Shown here: in pieces, positions 38,656 through 48,404 of the stretch | Numbering within the stretch: the stretch's first letter is position 1 | Layout of the letters: the number at the start of each line of letters is the position of its first letter | Source: Thalassotalea psychrophila | GTDB lineage: Bacteria > Pseudomonadota > Gammaproteobacteria > Enterobacterales > Alteromonadaceae | Length of the DNA: 64,000 nt | NCBI RefSeq assembly: GCF_031583595.1 | Contig: NZ_CP134145.1 | Location: 3,038,001-3,102,000, forward strand | Direction: 5' to 3' | Translations under genes and position numbers: made by a program | The notes under the pieces: generated by a model | Seen by the model: the letters and a program-made list of their open reading frames with translations, nothing else | The model's database searches: none | Told to the model about the DNA's origin: nothing

Positions 38656-39543
38656 TCAGGTTTTTTTAAACATTTTTATAATACTAGAGAAATCTTTGCT
38701 GCCATTACCTTGACCTGCATGTAATGCAAATAGATTTCTTGCCAAGGCTCCCATTGGAGTTGAAGATTGGCTCTGAACAGCAGTATCCATAGCTAAACCT
38801 AAATCTTTAGCCATTAGATTCGTCATGAAACCACCATTATAATCATTTGATGATGGTACATTTTCCATCACCCCAGGACATGGATTATATACTTCTAAGG
38901 TCCAATTTCGACCAGAGCTCTGTAACATGATGTCTGAGAGTACCTCAGCATCAAGACCATTGTCCATGCCAAGCTGTAGAGCTTCTGCAGTTCCGGACAT
39001 TAAGACTGCTAATAGCATGTTATTGCATACTTTAGCTACTTGACCTGCACCGTGAGAACCTGCATGGAAAATATTTTTACCCATATTTTCTAAAATAGGT
39101 TTAGCTAGGTTAAAATCAGCAACATTACCACCAACCATAAAGCTTAACGTTCCAGCTTGAGCACCACCTACACCGCCAGATACTGGCGCATCAACAAAAT
39201 TAATATCTTTATTTGCTAATTCAGTTGATACTTTTATTACGGTGCCCTTATCGATTGTTGATGAATCGATAACCAATGATCCCGGCTTAATGTAGTTAAT
39301 TAAACCATCATCACCTATATATAAACCTTCAACATGCTTGCCAGCTGGTAGCATTGATACGATAAACTCTGCATCTTTTACACATTCTGAAACTTTATCT
39401 GCAGTTGAAGCGCCTTCGCTAACTAATTTAGCGACAGCCTCGGGAAATAAATCAAAAACTGCAACTTGATGACCTGACTTAAGTAAATTTGAGGCCATTG
39501 GCCCGCCCATATTACCTAAACCAATAAATGCGATGTTCGCCAT
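38656..39543 (-). CDS. mmsB: 3-hydroxyisobutyrate dehydrogenase MmsB
   Basis: MmsB oxidises 3-hydroxyisobutyrate to methylmalonate semialdehyde in valine breakdown, using NAD. The 295 residues have the Rossmann motif GLGNMGGPMASNLL (7-20), the substrate-binding DAPVSGGVGGAQAGTL (about 117-132), and KVCNNMLLAV with the catalytic Lys (about 171). The length is typical. It follows the 3-hydroxyisobutyryl-CoA hydrolase that makes its substrate. Confidence 0.94.
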   Translation of the reverse strand: MANIAFIGLGNMGGPMASNLLKSGHQVAVFDLFPEAVAKLVSEGASTADKVSECVKDAEFIVSMLPAGKHVEGLYIGDDGLINYIKPGSLVIDSSTIDKGTVIKVSTELANKDINFVDAPVSGGVGGAQAGTLSFMVGGNVADFNLAKPILENMGKNIFHAGSHGAGQVAKVCNNMLLAVLMSGTAEALQLGMDNGLDAEVLSDIMLQSSGRNWTLEVYNPCPGVMENVPSSNDYNGGFMTNLMAKDLGLAMDTAVQSQSSTPMGALARNLFALHAGQGNGSKDFSSIIKMFKKT

Positions 39544-39614
39544 GGTTAACTCCTAACTTTTGAAATTTAGTTGGTCCGAAGTTATTCGGACGTTATATTG
39601 GTATTATTTTTTGC

Positions 39615-40733
39615 TTATAATTGTGCTAATGGATGTTCAGCAGGTGTCCAAGGCATTGTAAAGAACCAATCAATAACATTAGTGTCTACATCACTAACAT
39701 CTTTGTACTTCCATGCTGGTTTATTATCTTTTTCAATTAAAAGTGCCCTAACACCCTCTTTGAATTCACCAAATTCACCACACTTTGTTGATACACCAAG
39801 CTCTAATCTAAAGCAATCCGCTAAAGATAAGTTTGCGCTTTCTTTAAGTTGACGATAAGTAAGCATGGCACTTAATGCGCTACCGTGTGCAAGTGACTTT
39901 TTCGCTCGCGACAACCATTTATCTTCTGTTTCAAATGCTAAGATATTTTCCACAATTGAGGCTAAATTATCAGAACTTGTTAAGTCAGAAATTAATGCTT
40001 GGTGGTGCTGTACATTAGAAATTGGAGCACTAGCAATAGAGCGTTGTTCAAAATCGACCATTATAGAGTTTAATTTCTCATGATTAAGCGCTATGGTATC
40101 GCCCCATTTTATTGTTAATAACTCGTCTAATACTGATTGTTTTTTATCATTAGAAATAAAATGGTCAGCAAGGTGGGTATATTTAGCATCACTGGCATTA
40201 ATTGATGCGCCAGTTAAACCTAAAAACAAACCACTGTTACCTGGCATTTTATTTAAGAAATAGCTGCCGCCTACATCAGGATATAAACCGATACTAATTT
40301 CTGGCATAGCAATACGGGTAGATTCAGTAACAACGCGATGACTACCACCAGCCATTAAACCTAAACCTCCGCCCATAACAATACCATTTCCCCAAACAAT
40401 AAATGGCTTGTTAAAGCTATGAATTAAGTGATCTAATTGATACTCGTCAGTGAAAAACTCTTCGATTGCTGGAGCTGGATCACCATTTGTTTCAGGCAAA
40501 TTATTATACAGATGAACGATATCACCACCGGCACAAAACGCTTTTTCGCCAGCGCCATGTAAAAAGACAGCAGCAATATCACTGTCTTTTTGCCAAACAG
40601 ATAACTGTGGGAATAATTGCTTAACCATGTCATGGCTTAAAGCATTTAATGAACGTTCTGCATTTAGTGTCGCAACTGCAATTTTTTTACCGTTACTACA
40701 AGTTAATTCTTCAAATAATACTACTTCAGACAT
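39615..40733 (-). CDS. 3-hydroxyisobutyryl-CoA hydrolase
   Basis: This 372-residue member of the crotonase family frees 3-hydroxyisobutyrate from CoA in valine catabolism. It is longer than ordinary enoyl-CoA hydratases, as expected. Conserved parts are GAGEKAFCAGGDIVHLY (oxyanion hole), GIVMGGGLGLMAGGSHRVVT, MPEISIGLYPDVGGSYFL with the catalytic Glu, and a C-terminal extension ending MPWTPAEHPL. It begins nine bases after the hydratase gene stop, so they are coupled. In Shewanella the same position is named ivdE. Confidence 0.93.
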   Translation of the reverse strand: MSEVVLFEELTCSNGKKIAVATLNAERSLNALSHDMVKQLFPQLSVWQKDSDIAAVFLHGAGEKAFCAGGDIVHLYNNLPETNGDPAPAIEEFFTDEYQLDHLIHSFNKPFIVWGNGIVMGGGLGLMAGGSHRVVTESTRIAMPEISIGLYPDVGGSYFLNKMPGNSGLFLGLTGASINASDAKYTHLADHFISNDKKQSVLDELLTIKWGDTIALNHEKLNSIMVDFEQRSIASAPISNVQHHQALISDLTSSDNLASIVENILAFETEDKWLSRAKKSLAHGSALSAMLTYRQLKESANLSLADCFRLELGVSTKCGEFGEFKEGVRALLIEKDNKPAWKYKDVSDVDTNVIDWFFTMPWTPAEHPLAQL

Positions 40734-40742
40734 TTGTTAATC

Positions 40743-41519
40743 CTATCCGTTTACCCATTGTGGTTTACGTTTTTCAAGAAAGGCATTAACCCCCTCTTTT
40801 TGATCTTTGCTGTCAAATAAATCGACAAAAGCCTTACGTTCAACAGGTAGTGCATCAGCAATTGGCATTGAGCGATTCATTTGAATCAGGTTTTTACATG
40901 CAGCAACAGCTACAGGGCTTTGACGTGCAACTTTGTTGGCAAGTGCAATAGCAGCGTCTTTAGCTGTGCCTTTAGCAACAACTTCTTCAACTAGACCAAT
41001 ACGTAGTGCCGTTTGCGCGTCTACACGTTCACCACATAAAATCATACGCTTAGTCCAACCTTCGCCAACTAGTATATGCAAGTTTTGCGTTCCACCAGCA
41101 CATGGCAACAAACCAACCGAAGCTTCAGGTAGTGCCATATTGGCATGTTCTTCAGCAATACGTAGATCACACGCTAAGGCAACTTCAAGTCCACCTCCCA
41201 TTGACCAGCCATTAATAGCCGCAATAGACACGCCACGAAACTTAGATAATGTTTCAAATGCCTGACCAAATAAATTAGACATTAGTGTAGCTGTTTCTTT
41301 ATCGCCATCAGCAAACAGGTTTAAATCAGCGCCGGCTGAAAAGAACTTTTCACCACCACCGGTAACAACTAACGCATAAACGTCTTTATCTTGGTTAAGC
41401 TCTTCAACCATAGTTGTTAAGGCAGATAAGCTTTCAACTGTCCAAGTATGGGCAGGAGGATTATTAAAAGTAATTACCGCTGTATTACCATTTTTTTCTA
41501 ATTGTAATAAATCAGTCAT
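40743..41519 (-). CDS. Enoyl-CoA hydratase of the valine/isoleucine branch
   Basis: The 258-residue crotonase protein hydrates unsaturated acyl-CoA, here probably methacrylyl-CoA. It has GGEKFFSAGADLNLF, SMGGGLEVALACDLRIA with one catalytic Glu, and ALPEASVGLLPCAGGTQ with the other. Both glutamates of a true hydratase appear to be present. Substrate is inferred from neighbours: acyl-CoA dehydrogenase before it, 3-hydroxyisobutyryl-CoA hydrolase after it. Confidence 0.9.
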   Translation of the reverse strand: MTDLLQLEKNGNTAVITFNNPPAHTWTVESLSALTTMVEELNQDKDVYALVVTGGGEKFFSAGADLNLFADGDKETATLMSNLFGQAFETLSKFRGVSIAAINGWSMGGGLEVALACDLRIAEEHANMALPEASVGLLPCAGGTQNLHILVGEGWTKRMILCGERVDAQTALRIGLVEEVVAKGTAKDAAIALANKVARQSPVAVAACKNLIQMNRSMPIADALPVERKAFVDLFDSKDQKEGVNAFLEKRKPQWVNG

Positions 41520-41533
41520 AGGATAAAAAAACC

Positions 41534-42691
41534 TTATAAAATTTGGCCTGCGCCTTCAGTTAATAAACGACGTGAAACAATAAGACGCATGATCTCGTTG
41601 GTCCCTTCTAATATTTGGTGTACACGAACATCACGAAAGTGACGCTCTAATGGATACTCTTTGATATAACCATAACCACCATGAATTTGTAGGGCAGCAT
41701 CACATACTTTAAAACCAATATCAGTTGCAAACTGTTTAGCCATTGCACAGTACGCTGTTTTTTCAGGATCATTACTGTCTAATTTGAATGCAGCCAAACG
41801 TACCATTTGACGTGCTGCAACCAATTCAGTAGCCATATCAGCTAACTTAAATTGCATCCCTTGAAAAGCTGCAATTGGCTTACCAAATTGCTCACGCTCT
41901 TGCATATACTCCATAGCAGTATTAAGTGCTTGCTGAGCTGTACCGATAGAACAAGTAGCAATATTAATACGACCGCCATCAAGACCTTTCATAGCAATAG
42001 CAAAACCTTCACCCTCTGCACCAAGTAAATTGGCAACAGGAATACGAACATCTTCAAAGGTTATTAAACGAGTAGGTTGTGCATTCCAACCAAGTTTTTC
42101 TTCGGCTTTTCCGTAGATAACGCCAGCGGCATTAGCAGGAATAACTACCGCAGAAATCCCCTTAGCTCCTGGACCACCAGTGCGTACCATAGCAACTAGA
42201 ACATCTGTTTCTCCTGCGCCTGAGATAAACATTTTTGAGCCATTAATCACATATTCATCACCATCTTTTTTACAAGAGGTACGAAGTGCTGCGGCATCAG
42301 ATCCTGCACCAGGTTCAGTTAAACAGTAAGAAGCCAGTTGTTGACCACTGACTAAACCTTCACACCATTCATCTTTAACAGTATCGGTGCCCCAAGTGGC
42401 TATCATCCAAGTAGCCATGTTATGGATTGTGATCATTGCTGTTGTGGCGGTACACCCCATAGACAATTGTTCAAAAATAATTGACGAGTCTAAACGTGAT
42501 AAGCCTAAGCCTCCGGCATCTTCAGGGCTATATAAACCACAAAACCCCAGTTCTCCAGCCTTAGCAATAACGTCTTTTGGGAAAATATGTTCGCTGTCCC
42601 ATTTAGCGGCTAAAGGTGCGAATTCAGCTTGCGCAAATTGGCTAGCCATATCAGCAAACATCTGCTGATCTTCAGATAAGTTAAAATTCAT
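41534..42691 (-). CDS. Acyl-CoA dehydrogenase, probably isobutyryl-CoA / 2-methylacyl-CoA specific
   Basis: The ATG at 42691 is preceded by AGGAA and gives MNFNLSEDQQMFADMASQFA, the usual family start; a reading 13 codons longer lacks support. The 385-residue flavoenzyme has YCLTEPGAGSDAAAL, the flavin-binding MFISGAGETD and the C-terminal catalytic Glu in ILEGTNEIMRL. It forms a 2,3 double bond in a short branched acyl-CoA and passes electrons to ETF. Isobutyryl-CoA is the likely substrate because the next genes complete the valine route. Confidence 0.9.
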   Translation of the reverse strand: MNFNLSEDQQMFADMASQFAQAEFAPLAAKWDSEHIFPKDVIAKAGELGFCGLYSPEDAGGLGLSRLDSSIIFEQLSMGCTATTAMITIHNMATWMIATWGTDTVKDEWCEGLVSGQQLASYCLTEPGAGSDAAALRTSCKKDGDEYVINGSKMFISGAGETDVLVAMVRTGGPGAKGISAVVIPANAAGVIYGKAEEKLGWNAQPTRLITFEDVRIPVANLLGAEGEGFAIAMKGLDGGRINIATCSIGTAQQALNTAMEYMQEREQFGKPIAAFQGMQFKLADMATELVAARQMVRLAAFKLDSNDPEKTAYCAMAKQFATDIGFKVCDAALQIHGGYGYIKEYPLERHFRDVRVHQILEGTNEIMRLIVSRRLLTEGAGQIL

Positions 42692-42762
42692 TGGTAGTTC
42701 CTGATCTTGAATCAAAGCTCTATAGTTCAATTAAAGAACAATAATTCGTTTTTACATACAGA

Positions 42763-42784
42763 AACCGCAACAAAAGCTGCGGTT
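42763..42784 (-). terminator. Hairpin between thiolase and acyl-CoA dehydrogenase genes
   Basis: AACCGCA pairs with TGCGGTT around an eight-base loop in the 110-base gap. Only a short T-rich tail follows on the minus strand, so it may reduce rather than stop read-through into the downstream genes. Confidence 0.45.
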
Positions 42785-42801
42785 ATTTAATTTTGTTTTA
42801 A

Positions 42802-43986
42802 CTAAAGCATCTCAACTGCGATTGCTGTAGCTTCACCGCCACCAATACAAAGTGTGGCAACACCTTTACTTAAGCTGCGTTGTTTTAATGCATGGATAAG
42901 CGTTACGATAATACGAGCACCACTTGCACCAATAGGATGACCAAGTGCACATGCACCACCATGAACGTTAACTTTTTCATTGTCTAAATCTAGTTCTTTG
43001 ATCGCAAGCATAGTTACCATGGCAAACGCTTCATTGATTTCAAATAAATCAACATCATCGACAGACCAACCGATACGGGCGAATAACTTATTAACAGCAC
43101 CAACTGGCGCTACAGTAAATTCACTTGGTTTTTGTGCATGGTTAGTATGGCCAACAATTTTACAAAGAGGAGTTAACCCACGCTTTTCAGCATCAGATAA
43201 ACGCATTAGTACCATTGCTGCAGCACCATCTGAAATAGAGCTTGAATTAGCGGCTGTAATTGTACCATCACGCTTAAAAGCAGCACGCAATGAAGGGATT
43301 TTTTCTGGACGGGCATTACCAGGTTGCTCATCTGTATCTACTGTTACATCACCACGACGTGTTTTATATGTAACAGGTGTAATTTCATTTTTAAAATGAC
43401 CTGCAGCAATAGCAGCATTAGCCTTTGCTAATGAAGAAATGGCAAATGCATCCATGTCTTCACGCGTAAAGTTAACGTCGTCAGCTGTTTCTTGGGCAAA
43501 ACAGCCCATAGCAATGCCGTCGTAGGCATTTTCTAAGCCATCAAACATCATGTGGTCAATAACTTGGCCATGGCCCATGCGCATTCCGCCACGAGCTTTA
43601 GGTAATAAATAAGGTGCTTGTGACATGCTTTCAAAACCACCTGCGACGGCTACATCAATACTGCCAGCAGCAATTGAATCAAATGCATTCATTGTCGCTT
43701 TCATACCTGAGCCACAAACTTTACTTACTGTAGAACATACAGTGCCAAGATCTAAATCTGCGCCAAGAGCTGCTTGACGAGCCGGCGCTTGTTTCAAGCC
43801 TGCGGCAAGCACACACCCCATAACAACTTCATCAATCTGGTCTGAAGCTAAGTTGGCTTGAGATACAGCCGCACGAATTGCTTGTGCGCCTAATGTTGGC
43901 GAAGCAACATCGCTAAGTGCGCCCATAAAACCACCCATAGGTGTTCTAACTGCTGATACGATTACGATAGGATCTGATAATGACAT
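42802..43986 (-). CDS. Acetyl-CoA C-acyltransferase (thiolase)
   Basis: The 394-residue thiolase has the nucleophile Cys91 in VSKVCGSGMKA, GHPIGASG with His350, and Cys380 in LCIGGGEA. It cleaves 3-ketoacyl-CoA; in this setting, 2-methylacetoacetyl-CoA from isoleucine or acetoacetyl-CoA from leucine are likely substrates. It is first in the minus-strand cluster, with GGAC before ATG and a LiuR-like palindrome 70 bases upstream. It corresponds to the position called ivdA in Shewanella. Confidence 0.92.
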   Translation of the reverse strand: MSLSDPIVIVSAVRTPMGGFMGALSDVASPTLGAQAIRAAVSQANLASDQIDEVVMGCVLAAGLKQAPARQAALGADLDLGTVCSTVSKVCGSGMKATMNAFDSIAAGSIDVAVAGGFESMSQAPYLLPKARGGMRMGHGQVIDHMMFDGLENAYDGIAMGCFAQETADDVNFTREDMDAFAISSLAKANAAIAAGHFKNEITPVTYKTRRGDVTVDTDEQPGNARPEKIPSLRAAFKRDGTITAANSSSISDGAAAMVLMRLSDAEKRGLTPLCKIVGHTNHAQKPSEFTVAPVGAVNKLFARIGWSVDDVDLFEINEAFAMVTMLAIKELDLDNEKVNVHGGACALGHPIGASGARIIVTLIHALKQRSLSKGVATLCIGGGEATAIAVEML

Positions 43987-44056
43987 GCAAATTGTCCTTT
44001 ATTTAAATGAATTCTTAGATAATAAATTTTCGCATTAGGGTACAATATTTTTCAAG

Positions 44057-44072
44057 TTTACGCCAACGTAAA
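44057..44072. promoter_or_regulatory. LiuR-like operator upstream of the thiolase gene
   Basis: TTTACGCCAACGTAAA is a 16-base palindrome except in the central four bases. It is 70 bases upstream of the thiolase start and matches the TTTACG-N4-CGTAAA form expected for LiuR. It also has the spacing of a MerR-type site. Confidence 0.75.
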
Positions 44073-44202
44073 GCTCATACAAAATAAGTAGAATTGTAGT
44101 CAATTCGTGACGATCAGTAGAAATACCTTCTTAATCGGCTTTATATTCGCCATTAGCACTTTTCATATTTCATCAATAATTAAGAACTACAAACATCAAA
44201 AG

Positions 44203-44218
44203 TTTACCTTTACGTAAA
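44203..44218. promoter_or_regulatory. LiuR-like operator upstream of liuR
   Basis: TTTACCTTTACGTAAA matches the site at 44057-44072 at 13 of 16 positions. It lies 47 bases before the liuR start. The two sites bracket the 279-base divergent region, which otherwise holds no gene. Confidence 0.75.
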
Positions 44219-44265
44219 CTACCTCTTTAGATATACTCAATTCAAATTATTAATAGAATAATCTA

Positions 44266-44673
44266 ATGGCAACTCAAAAAACTGCAACTTTTTCAATTGG
44301 CGATCTCGCTAAAGAATTTGATATTACCACTCGTAGTATCCGTTTTTATGAAGATCAGGGGTTAGTCATTCCAGAGCGTAAAGGCCAAACTCGTATTTAT
44401 AATAGACGTGACCGTGTGAGGTTAAAGTTAATATTACGCGGTAAGCGCCTAGGCTTTTCATTAGCTGAAACTGGTAAATTATTTGAATTGTATGATGCAG
44501 ATAAAACCAGTACTAGCCAGCTAGATACTATAAAACAGCTAATTTCAGATAAAAAAACAGCATTAATTCAGCAACTCGATGACATTAAAGTGGTGTTAAT
44601 GGAATTAGACACATTAGAGAAGCGTTGTGAAATGGCGCATAAAGAATTAAACCAAAGCAATAATTTAAACTAA
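44266..44673 (+). CDS. liuR: MerR-family regulator LiuR
   Basis: The 135-residue protein has an N-terminal MerR helix-turn-helix (about 10-75, with SIGDLAKEFDITTRSIRFYEDQGLV in two blocks) and a short C-terminal coiled dimerisation helix. There are no cysteines arranged for metal binding. In Shewanella and relatives LiuR controls leucine and isoleucine/valine catabolic operons; here it lies directly upstream of liuA and divergent from the valine cluster, with matching operators by both promoters. The ligand is probably a branched-chain acyl-CoA, by family. Confidence 0.92.
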   Translation: MATQKTATFSIGDLAKEFDITTRSIRFYEDQGLVIPERKGQTRIYNRRDRVRLKLILRGKRLGFSLAETGKLFELYDADKTSTSQLDTIKQLISDKKTALIQQLDDIKVVLMELDTLEKRCEMAHKELNQSNNLN

Positions 44674-44727
44674 AATAGTAATAAATATTATTTTAAGTAC
44701 ATAAAATACATTATTAAAGGAACCAGC

Positions 44728-45897
44728 ATGATTTCTACATTTTCATCATTAAACTTCAACTTAGGCGAAACCGTGGACATGATCCGCGACACAGTTAACT
44801 CATTTGCTCGCGATGAAATAGCACCTCGTGCTGAACAAATTGACATTGATAATGAATTTCCAGCAGATTTATGGCGTAAATTTGGTGATTTAGGCTTATT
44901 AGGCATGACCGTTGAAGAACAATATGGTGGTTCAGATTTAGGTTATTTAGAGCACATGGTAGCAATGCAAGAAATCAGTCGAGCATCAGCTTCTGTTGGC
45001 CTAAGTTACGGCGCTATGTCTAACCTTTGCTTAAATCAATTAAGTAAAAATGGTAGTCATGAGCAAAAAATGAAATATCTGCCTAAACTTTGTTCTGGTG
45101 AGCATATTGGCGCACTTGCAATGTCAGAGCCGAACGCGGGTTCAGACGTAGTTAGTATGAAATTACGCGCCGATAAGAAAGGTGATAAATATATTTTAAA
45201 CGGCAACAAAATGTGGATCACCAATGGTCCAGATGCCAATGTTTATGTAGTTTATGCAAAAACCGATATTAATGCGGGCTCCAAAGGTATGACAGCCTTT
45301 ATCGTTGAACGTGACTACCCTGGTTTTTCTCGTCATCAAAAACTCGATAAATTAGGTATGCGTGGTTCTAATACTTGTGAGCTTGTTTTCCAAGATTGTG
45401 AAGTGCCAGCTGAAAATATTTTAGGTGAAGAAGGCAAAGGCGTACGTGTATTAATGTCAGGTTTAGACTACGAGCGTGTTGTTCTGTCTGGTGGACCATT
45501 AGGTATTATGGATGCTTGTATGGATTTAGTTGTTCCTTACATTCATGACCGTAAACAATTTGGCCAATCTATTGGTGAGTTTCAATTAATCCAAGGTAAA
45601 ATTGCCGATATGTACACTCAAATGAATGCAGCAAAATCATATGCATACATGGTTGCCATGGCATGTGACCGTGGTGAAACTACCCGCAAAGATGCAGCAG
45701 CCGTTATTTTATATTCAGCGGAACTTGCTACTAAAATGGCATTAGATGCAATTCAATTACTTGGTGGCAATGGTTACATTAATGAATTCCCAGCAGGTCG
45801 TTTATTACGTGATGCTAAGCTTTATGAAATTGGCGCAGGTACTTCTGAAATTCGTCGTATGCTTATTGGCCGTGAATTATTTTCAGAGTCAAAATAA
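44728..45897 (+). CDS. liuA: Isovaleryl-CoA dehydrogenase LiuA
   Basis: LiuA oxidises isovaleryl-CoA to 3-methylcrotonyl-CoA in leucine breakdown. The 389-residue flavoenzyme has [22 protein letters not shown] and [14 protein letters not shown], where the usual C-terminal catalytic Glu is Gly. The catalytic Glu is instead Glu249 in [14 protein letters not shown], as in human isovaleryl-CoA dehydrogenase, which fixes the substrate class. AAAGGAACC precedes ATG. It is the first enzyme gene after liuR. Confidence 0.96.
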   Translation: MISTFSSLNFNLGETVDMIRDTVNSFARDEIAPRAEQIDIDNEFPADLWRKFGDLGLLGMTVEEQYGGSDLGYLEHMVAMQEISRASASVGLSYGAMSNLCLNQLSKNGSHEQKMKYLPKLCSGEHIGALAMSEPNAGSDVVSMKLRADKKGDKYILNGNKMWITNGPDANVYVVYAKTDINAGSKGMTAFIVERDYPGFSRHQKLDKLGMRGSNTCELVFQDCEVPAENILGEEGKGVRVLMSGLDYERVVLSGGPLGIMDACMDLVVPYIHDRKQFGQSIGEFQLIQGKIADMYTQMNAAKSYAYMVAMACDRGETTRKDAAAVILYSAELATKMALDAIQLLGGNGYINEFPAGRLLRDAKLYEIGAGTSEIRRMLIGRELFSESK

Positions 45898-45910
45898 GTA
45901 AAAGAATAAA

Positions 45911-45947
45911 GGGGTCAGTACCCATTAATTTAAAGGGTACTGACCCC
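45911..45947. repeat. GGGGTCAG-type hairpin between liuA and liuB
   Basis: GGGGTCAGTACCC pairs perfectly with GGGTACTGACCCC around an 11-base AT-rich loop. It shares the GGGGTCAG end with the stem at 14645-14696. It sits inside the liu operon and has no T-run, so it may tune the transcript rather than end it. Confidence 0.65.
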
Positions 45948-45981
45948 ATTAAAATTTCAAACAAATTATAAGGTTAGCACC

Positions 45982-47589
45982 GTGGCTAAAATAACCAGTA
46001 AAATCAACGTTCGCAGCCAAGACTTTGCCGATAATGCAACGCATATGCAAGCACAGGTAGACGACTTAAAAACTAAACTAGACAATATTAAACTAGGTGG
46101 CGGCGAGAAAAGTCGAGAACGCCATTTAAGCCGCGGTAAATTATTACCACGCGACCGTGTTTATAACCTTTTAGATTCAGGTTCACCTTTTTTAGAGTTT
46201 TCTCAGCTCGCTGCCAACGATGTATATAAAGACAACATTCCAGCAGCAGGGATCATTACCGGTATTGGCCGTGTGGGTGGTCAAGAATGTGTCATCGTTG
46301 CTAATGATGCCACGGTAAAAGGTGGTACTTATTACCCGCTAACAGTTAAAAAGCATATTCGTGCACAAACTATTGCCTTAGAGAATAACTTACCTTGTAT
46401 TTACCTCGTTGACTCTGGTGGTGCAAACTTGCCAAATCAAGACGATGTATTCCCTGACAGAGAACATTTTGGTCGTATTTTCTTTAACCAAGCGAATATG
46501 TCTGCACAAAACATTCCACAAATTGCAGTTGTAATGGGCTCTTGTACTGCTGGTGGTGCTTATGTACCAGCTATGGCCGATGAATCTATTATTGTTAAAG
46601 AACAAGGCACCATATTTTTGGCTGGTCCGCCACTGGTTAAAGCTGCAACAGGTGAAGTTGTTAGTGCTGAAGACCTAGGTGGTGCTGACGTTCATTGTCG
46701 TACTTCTGGTGTTTCAGATCATATGGCTCAAAACGATCATCATGCATTGCAAATTGCTCGTCAAACTATTGCTAATTTAAACCGCGTTAAGCCGGTTCAA
46801 ATGAACATTGAAGAAGTAAAAGAGCCAATGTATGACAGTAAAGAGATTTACGGCATTATTCCTAAAGATTCTCGTCAGCCTTATGATGTACGTGAAGTTA
46901 TTGCTCGCGTAGTTGACGGCAGTGAATTTGATGAATTTAAAGCATTATACGGTACAACGCTTGTATGTGGCTTTGCACGTATTTTCGGCTATCCAGTAGG
47001 CATTGTCGCTAATAACGGGATACTCTTCGGTGAATCTGCACAAAAAGGCGCTCATTTTGTTGAGTTATGTGCACAACGAAAAATACCACTAATTTTCCTA
47101 CAAAACATTACCGGTTTCATGGTTGGTAAACAATATGAAACAGGTGGCATAGCGAAACATGGTGCCAAAATGGTTACCGCTGTTGCTTGTGCTAAGGTTC
47201 CTAAATTTACCGTGCTTATTGGTGGTAGTTTTGGTGCAGGTAATTACGGTATGTGTGGTCGTTCTTATGACCCTCGTTTCTTATTTATGTGGCCAAATGC
47301 TCGTATCTCAGTAATGGGCGGTGAACAAGCGGCAGGCGTTTTAGCTCAAGTTAAACGCGATCAAAAAACCAAAGCAGGTGAAGATTGGAGTGTTGAAGCT
47401 GAAGCTGAATTTAAACAACCAATAATTGATACCTACGAAAAACAAGGTCACCCATATTATGCCTCAGCCCGCCTTTGGGATGATGGTGTTATTGATCCTA
47501 GTGAAACCAGACAAGTATTAGGTTTAGCAATTTCAGCCTCGTTAAATAAAGAAATCGAAGATACCCGCTTCGGTATCTTTAGAATGTAG
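45982..47589 (+). CDS. liuB: Methylcrotonyl-CoA carboxylase, carboxyltransferase (beta) subunit LiuB
   Basis: The 535-residue subunit transfers carboxyl from biotin to 3-methylcrotonyl-CoA. It has two crotonase-like halves: the N-terminal half with [17 protein letters not shown] and [15 protein letters not shown], typical of MCC beta, and a C-terminal half with [20 protein letters not shown] split by position (about 426-445). [13 protein letters not shown] and [11 protein letters not shown] form the oxyanion turns. The start is GTG, preceded by AAGG. It works with the liuD product. Confidence 0.95.
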   Translation: MAKITSKINVRSQDFADNATHMQAQVDDLKTKLDNIKLGGGEKSRERHLSRGKLLPRDRVYNLLDSGSPFLEFSQLAANDVYKDNIPAAGIITGIGRVGGQECVIVANDATVKGGTYYPLTVKKHIRAQTIALENNLPCIYLVDSGGANLPNQDDVFPDREHFGRIFFNQANMSAQNIPQIAVVMGSCTAGGAYVPAMADESIIVKEQGTIFLAGPPLVKAATGEVVSAEDLGGADVHCRTSGVSDHMAQNDHHALQIARQTIANLNRVKPVQMNIEEVKEPMYDSKEIYGIIPKDSRQPYDVREVIARVVDGSEFDEFKALYGTTLVCGFARIFGYPVGIVANNGILFGESAQKGAHFVELCAQRKIPLIFLQNITGFMVGKQYETGGIAKHGAKMVTAVACAKVPKFTVLIGGSFGAGNYGMCGRSYDPRFLFMWPNARISVMGGEQAAGVLAQVKRDQKTKAGEDWSVEAEAEFKQPIIDTYEKQGHPYYASARLWDDGVIDPSETRQVLGLAISASLNKEIEDTRFGIFRM

Positions 47590-47596
47590 GACAGAA

Positions 47597-48391
47597 TTGA
47601 TGAATGATAATAAAGTATTACTAGACATAGATAATCGCGGTATTGCTACCGTTACTTTAAACAATCCAGACAAACATAATGCCTTTGATGACGCTGTAAT
47701 TAACGAGCTAACCAATACCTTTAATACCATTGCAAGTAATGAAAACGTTAGAGCAATGGTATTGGCATCAACCGGAAAAAGCTTTTCAGCGGGTGCTGAT
47801 TTAGGTTGGATGAAGCGCATGGCAAGTTATTCTTATGAAGAAAACTTAAAAGATGCCAATGCCTTAGCTAATATGCTTAAAGTCCTTAATTTTATGCCAA
47901 TGCCAACCATTGCTAAAGTGCAAGGGGCTGCTTTTGGCGGTGCAGTCGGGTTAGTAAGTTGCTGTGATATTGCCATTGCCTCAGAAAAAGCTAGCTTTTG
48001 CTTAAGTGAAGTAAAACTAGGCCTTATTCCAGCAACTATTAGTCCATACGTGGTAAACGCTATGGGGCTAAAAGCCTGTCGTCGATATTTTCAAACTGCT
48101 GAGCGTTTTTTTGCTAGCAAGGCTGAGCAAATAGGCTTAGTCGACGAAGTCTGCGCTGTCGATGAGCTTGATGATAACGTTGAGGCTATGCTGTCAGTAT
48201 TATTACAAAATAGTCCAGCAGCAGTAAAACAAGCTAAGCAACTTGCTTTTGATGTGGCATACCAGCCAATAAATGATGAATTATTACAAGATACTAGTAA
48301 GCGTATTGCCGCAATTCGAGTGTCACTAGAAGGTCAAGAAGGGTTAACTTCATTTTTTGAAAAACGCCCTGCCGCCTGGATAACAAAATAG
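47597..48391 (+). CDS. liuC: Methylglutaconyl-CoA hydratase LiuC
   Basis: This 264-residue crotonase-family enzyme hydrates 3-methylglutaconyl-CoA to HMG-CoA. It has STGKSFSAGADLGWMKRM (the WMK run is typical of LiuC), AAFGGAVGLVSCCDIA, and CLSEVKLGLIPATISPYV with the catalytic Glu. It begins seven bases after liuB and is followed by liuD after 13 bases. Confidence 0.93.
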   Translation: MMNDNKVLLDIDNRGIATVTLNNPDKHNAFDDAVINELTNTFNTIASNENVRAMVLASTGKSFSAGADLGWMKRMASYSYEENLKDANALANMLKVLNFMPMPTIAKVQGAAFGGAVGLVSCCDIAIASEKASFCLSEVKLGLIPATISPYVVNAMGLKACRRYFQTAERFFASKAEQIGLVDEVCAVDELDDNVEAMLSVLLQNSPAAVKQAKQLAFDVAYQPINDELLQDTSKRIAAIRVSLEGQEGLTSFFEKRPAAWITK

Positions 48392-48404
48392 GATCGATAC
48401 AACA

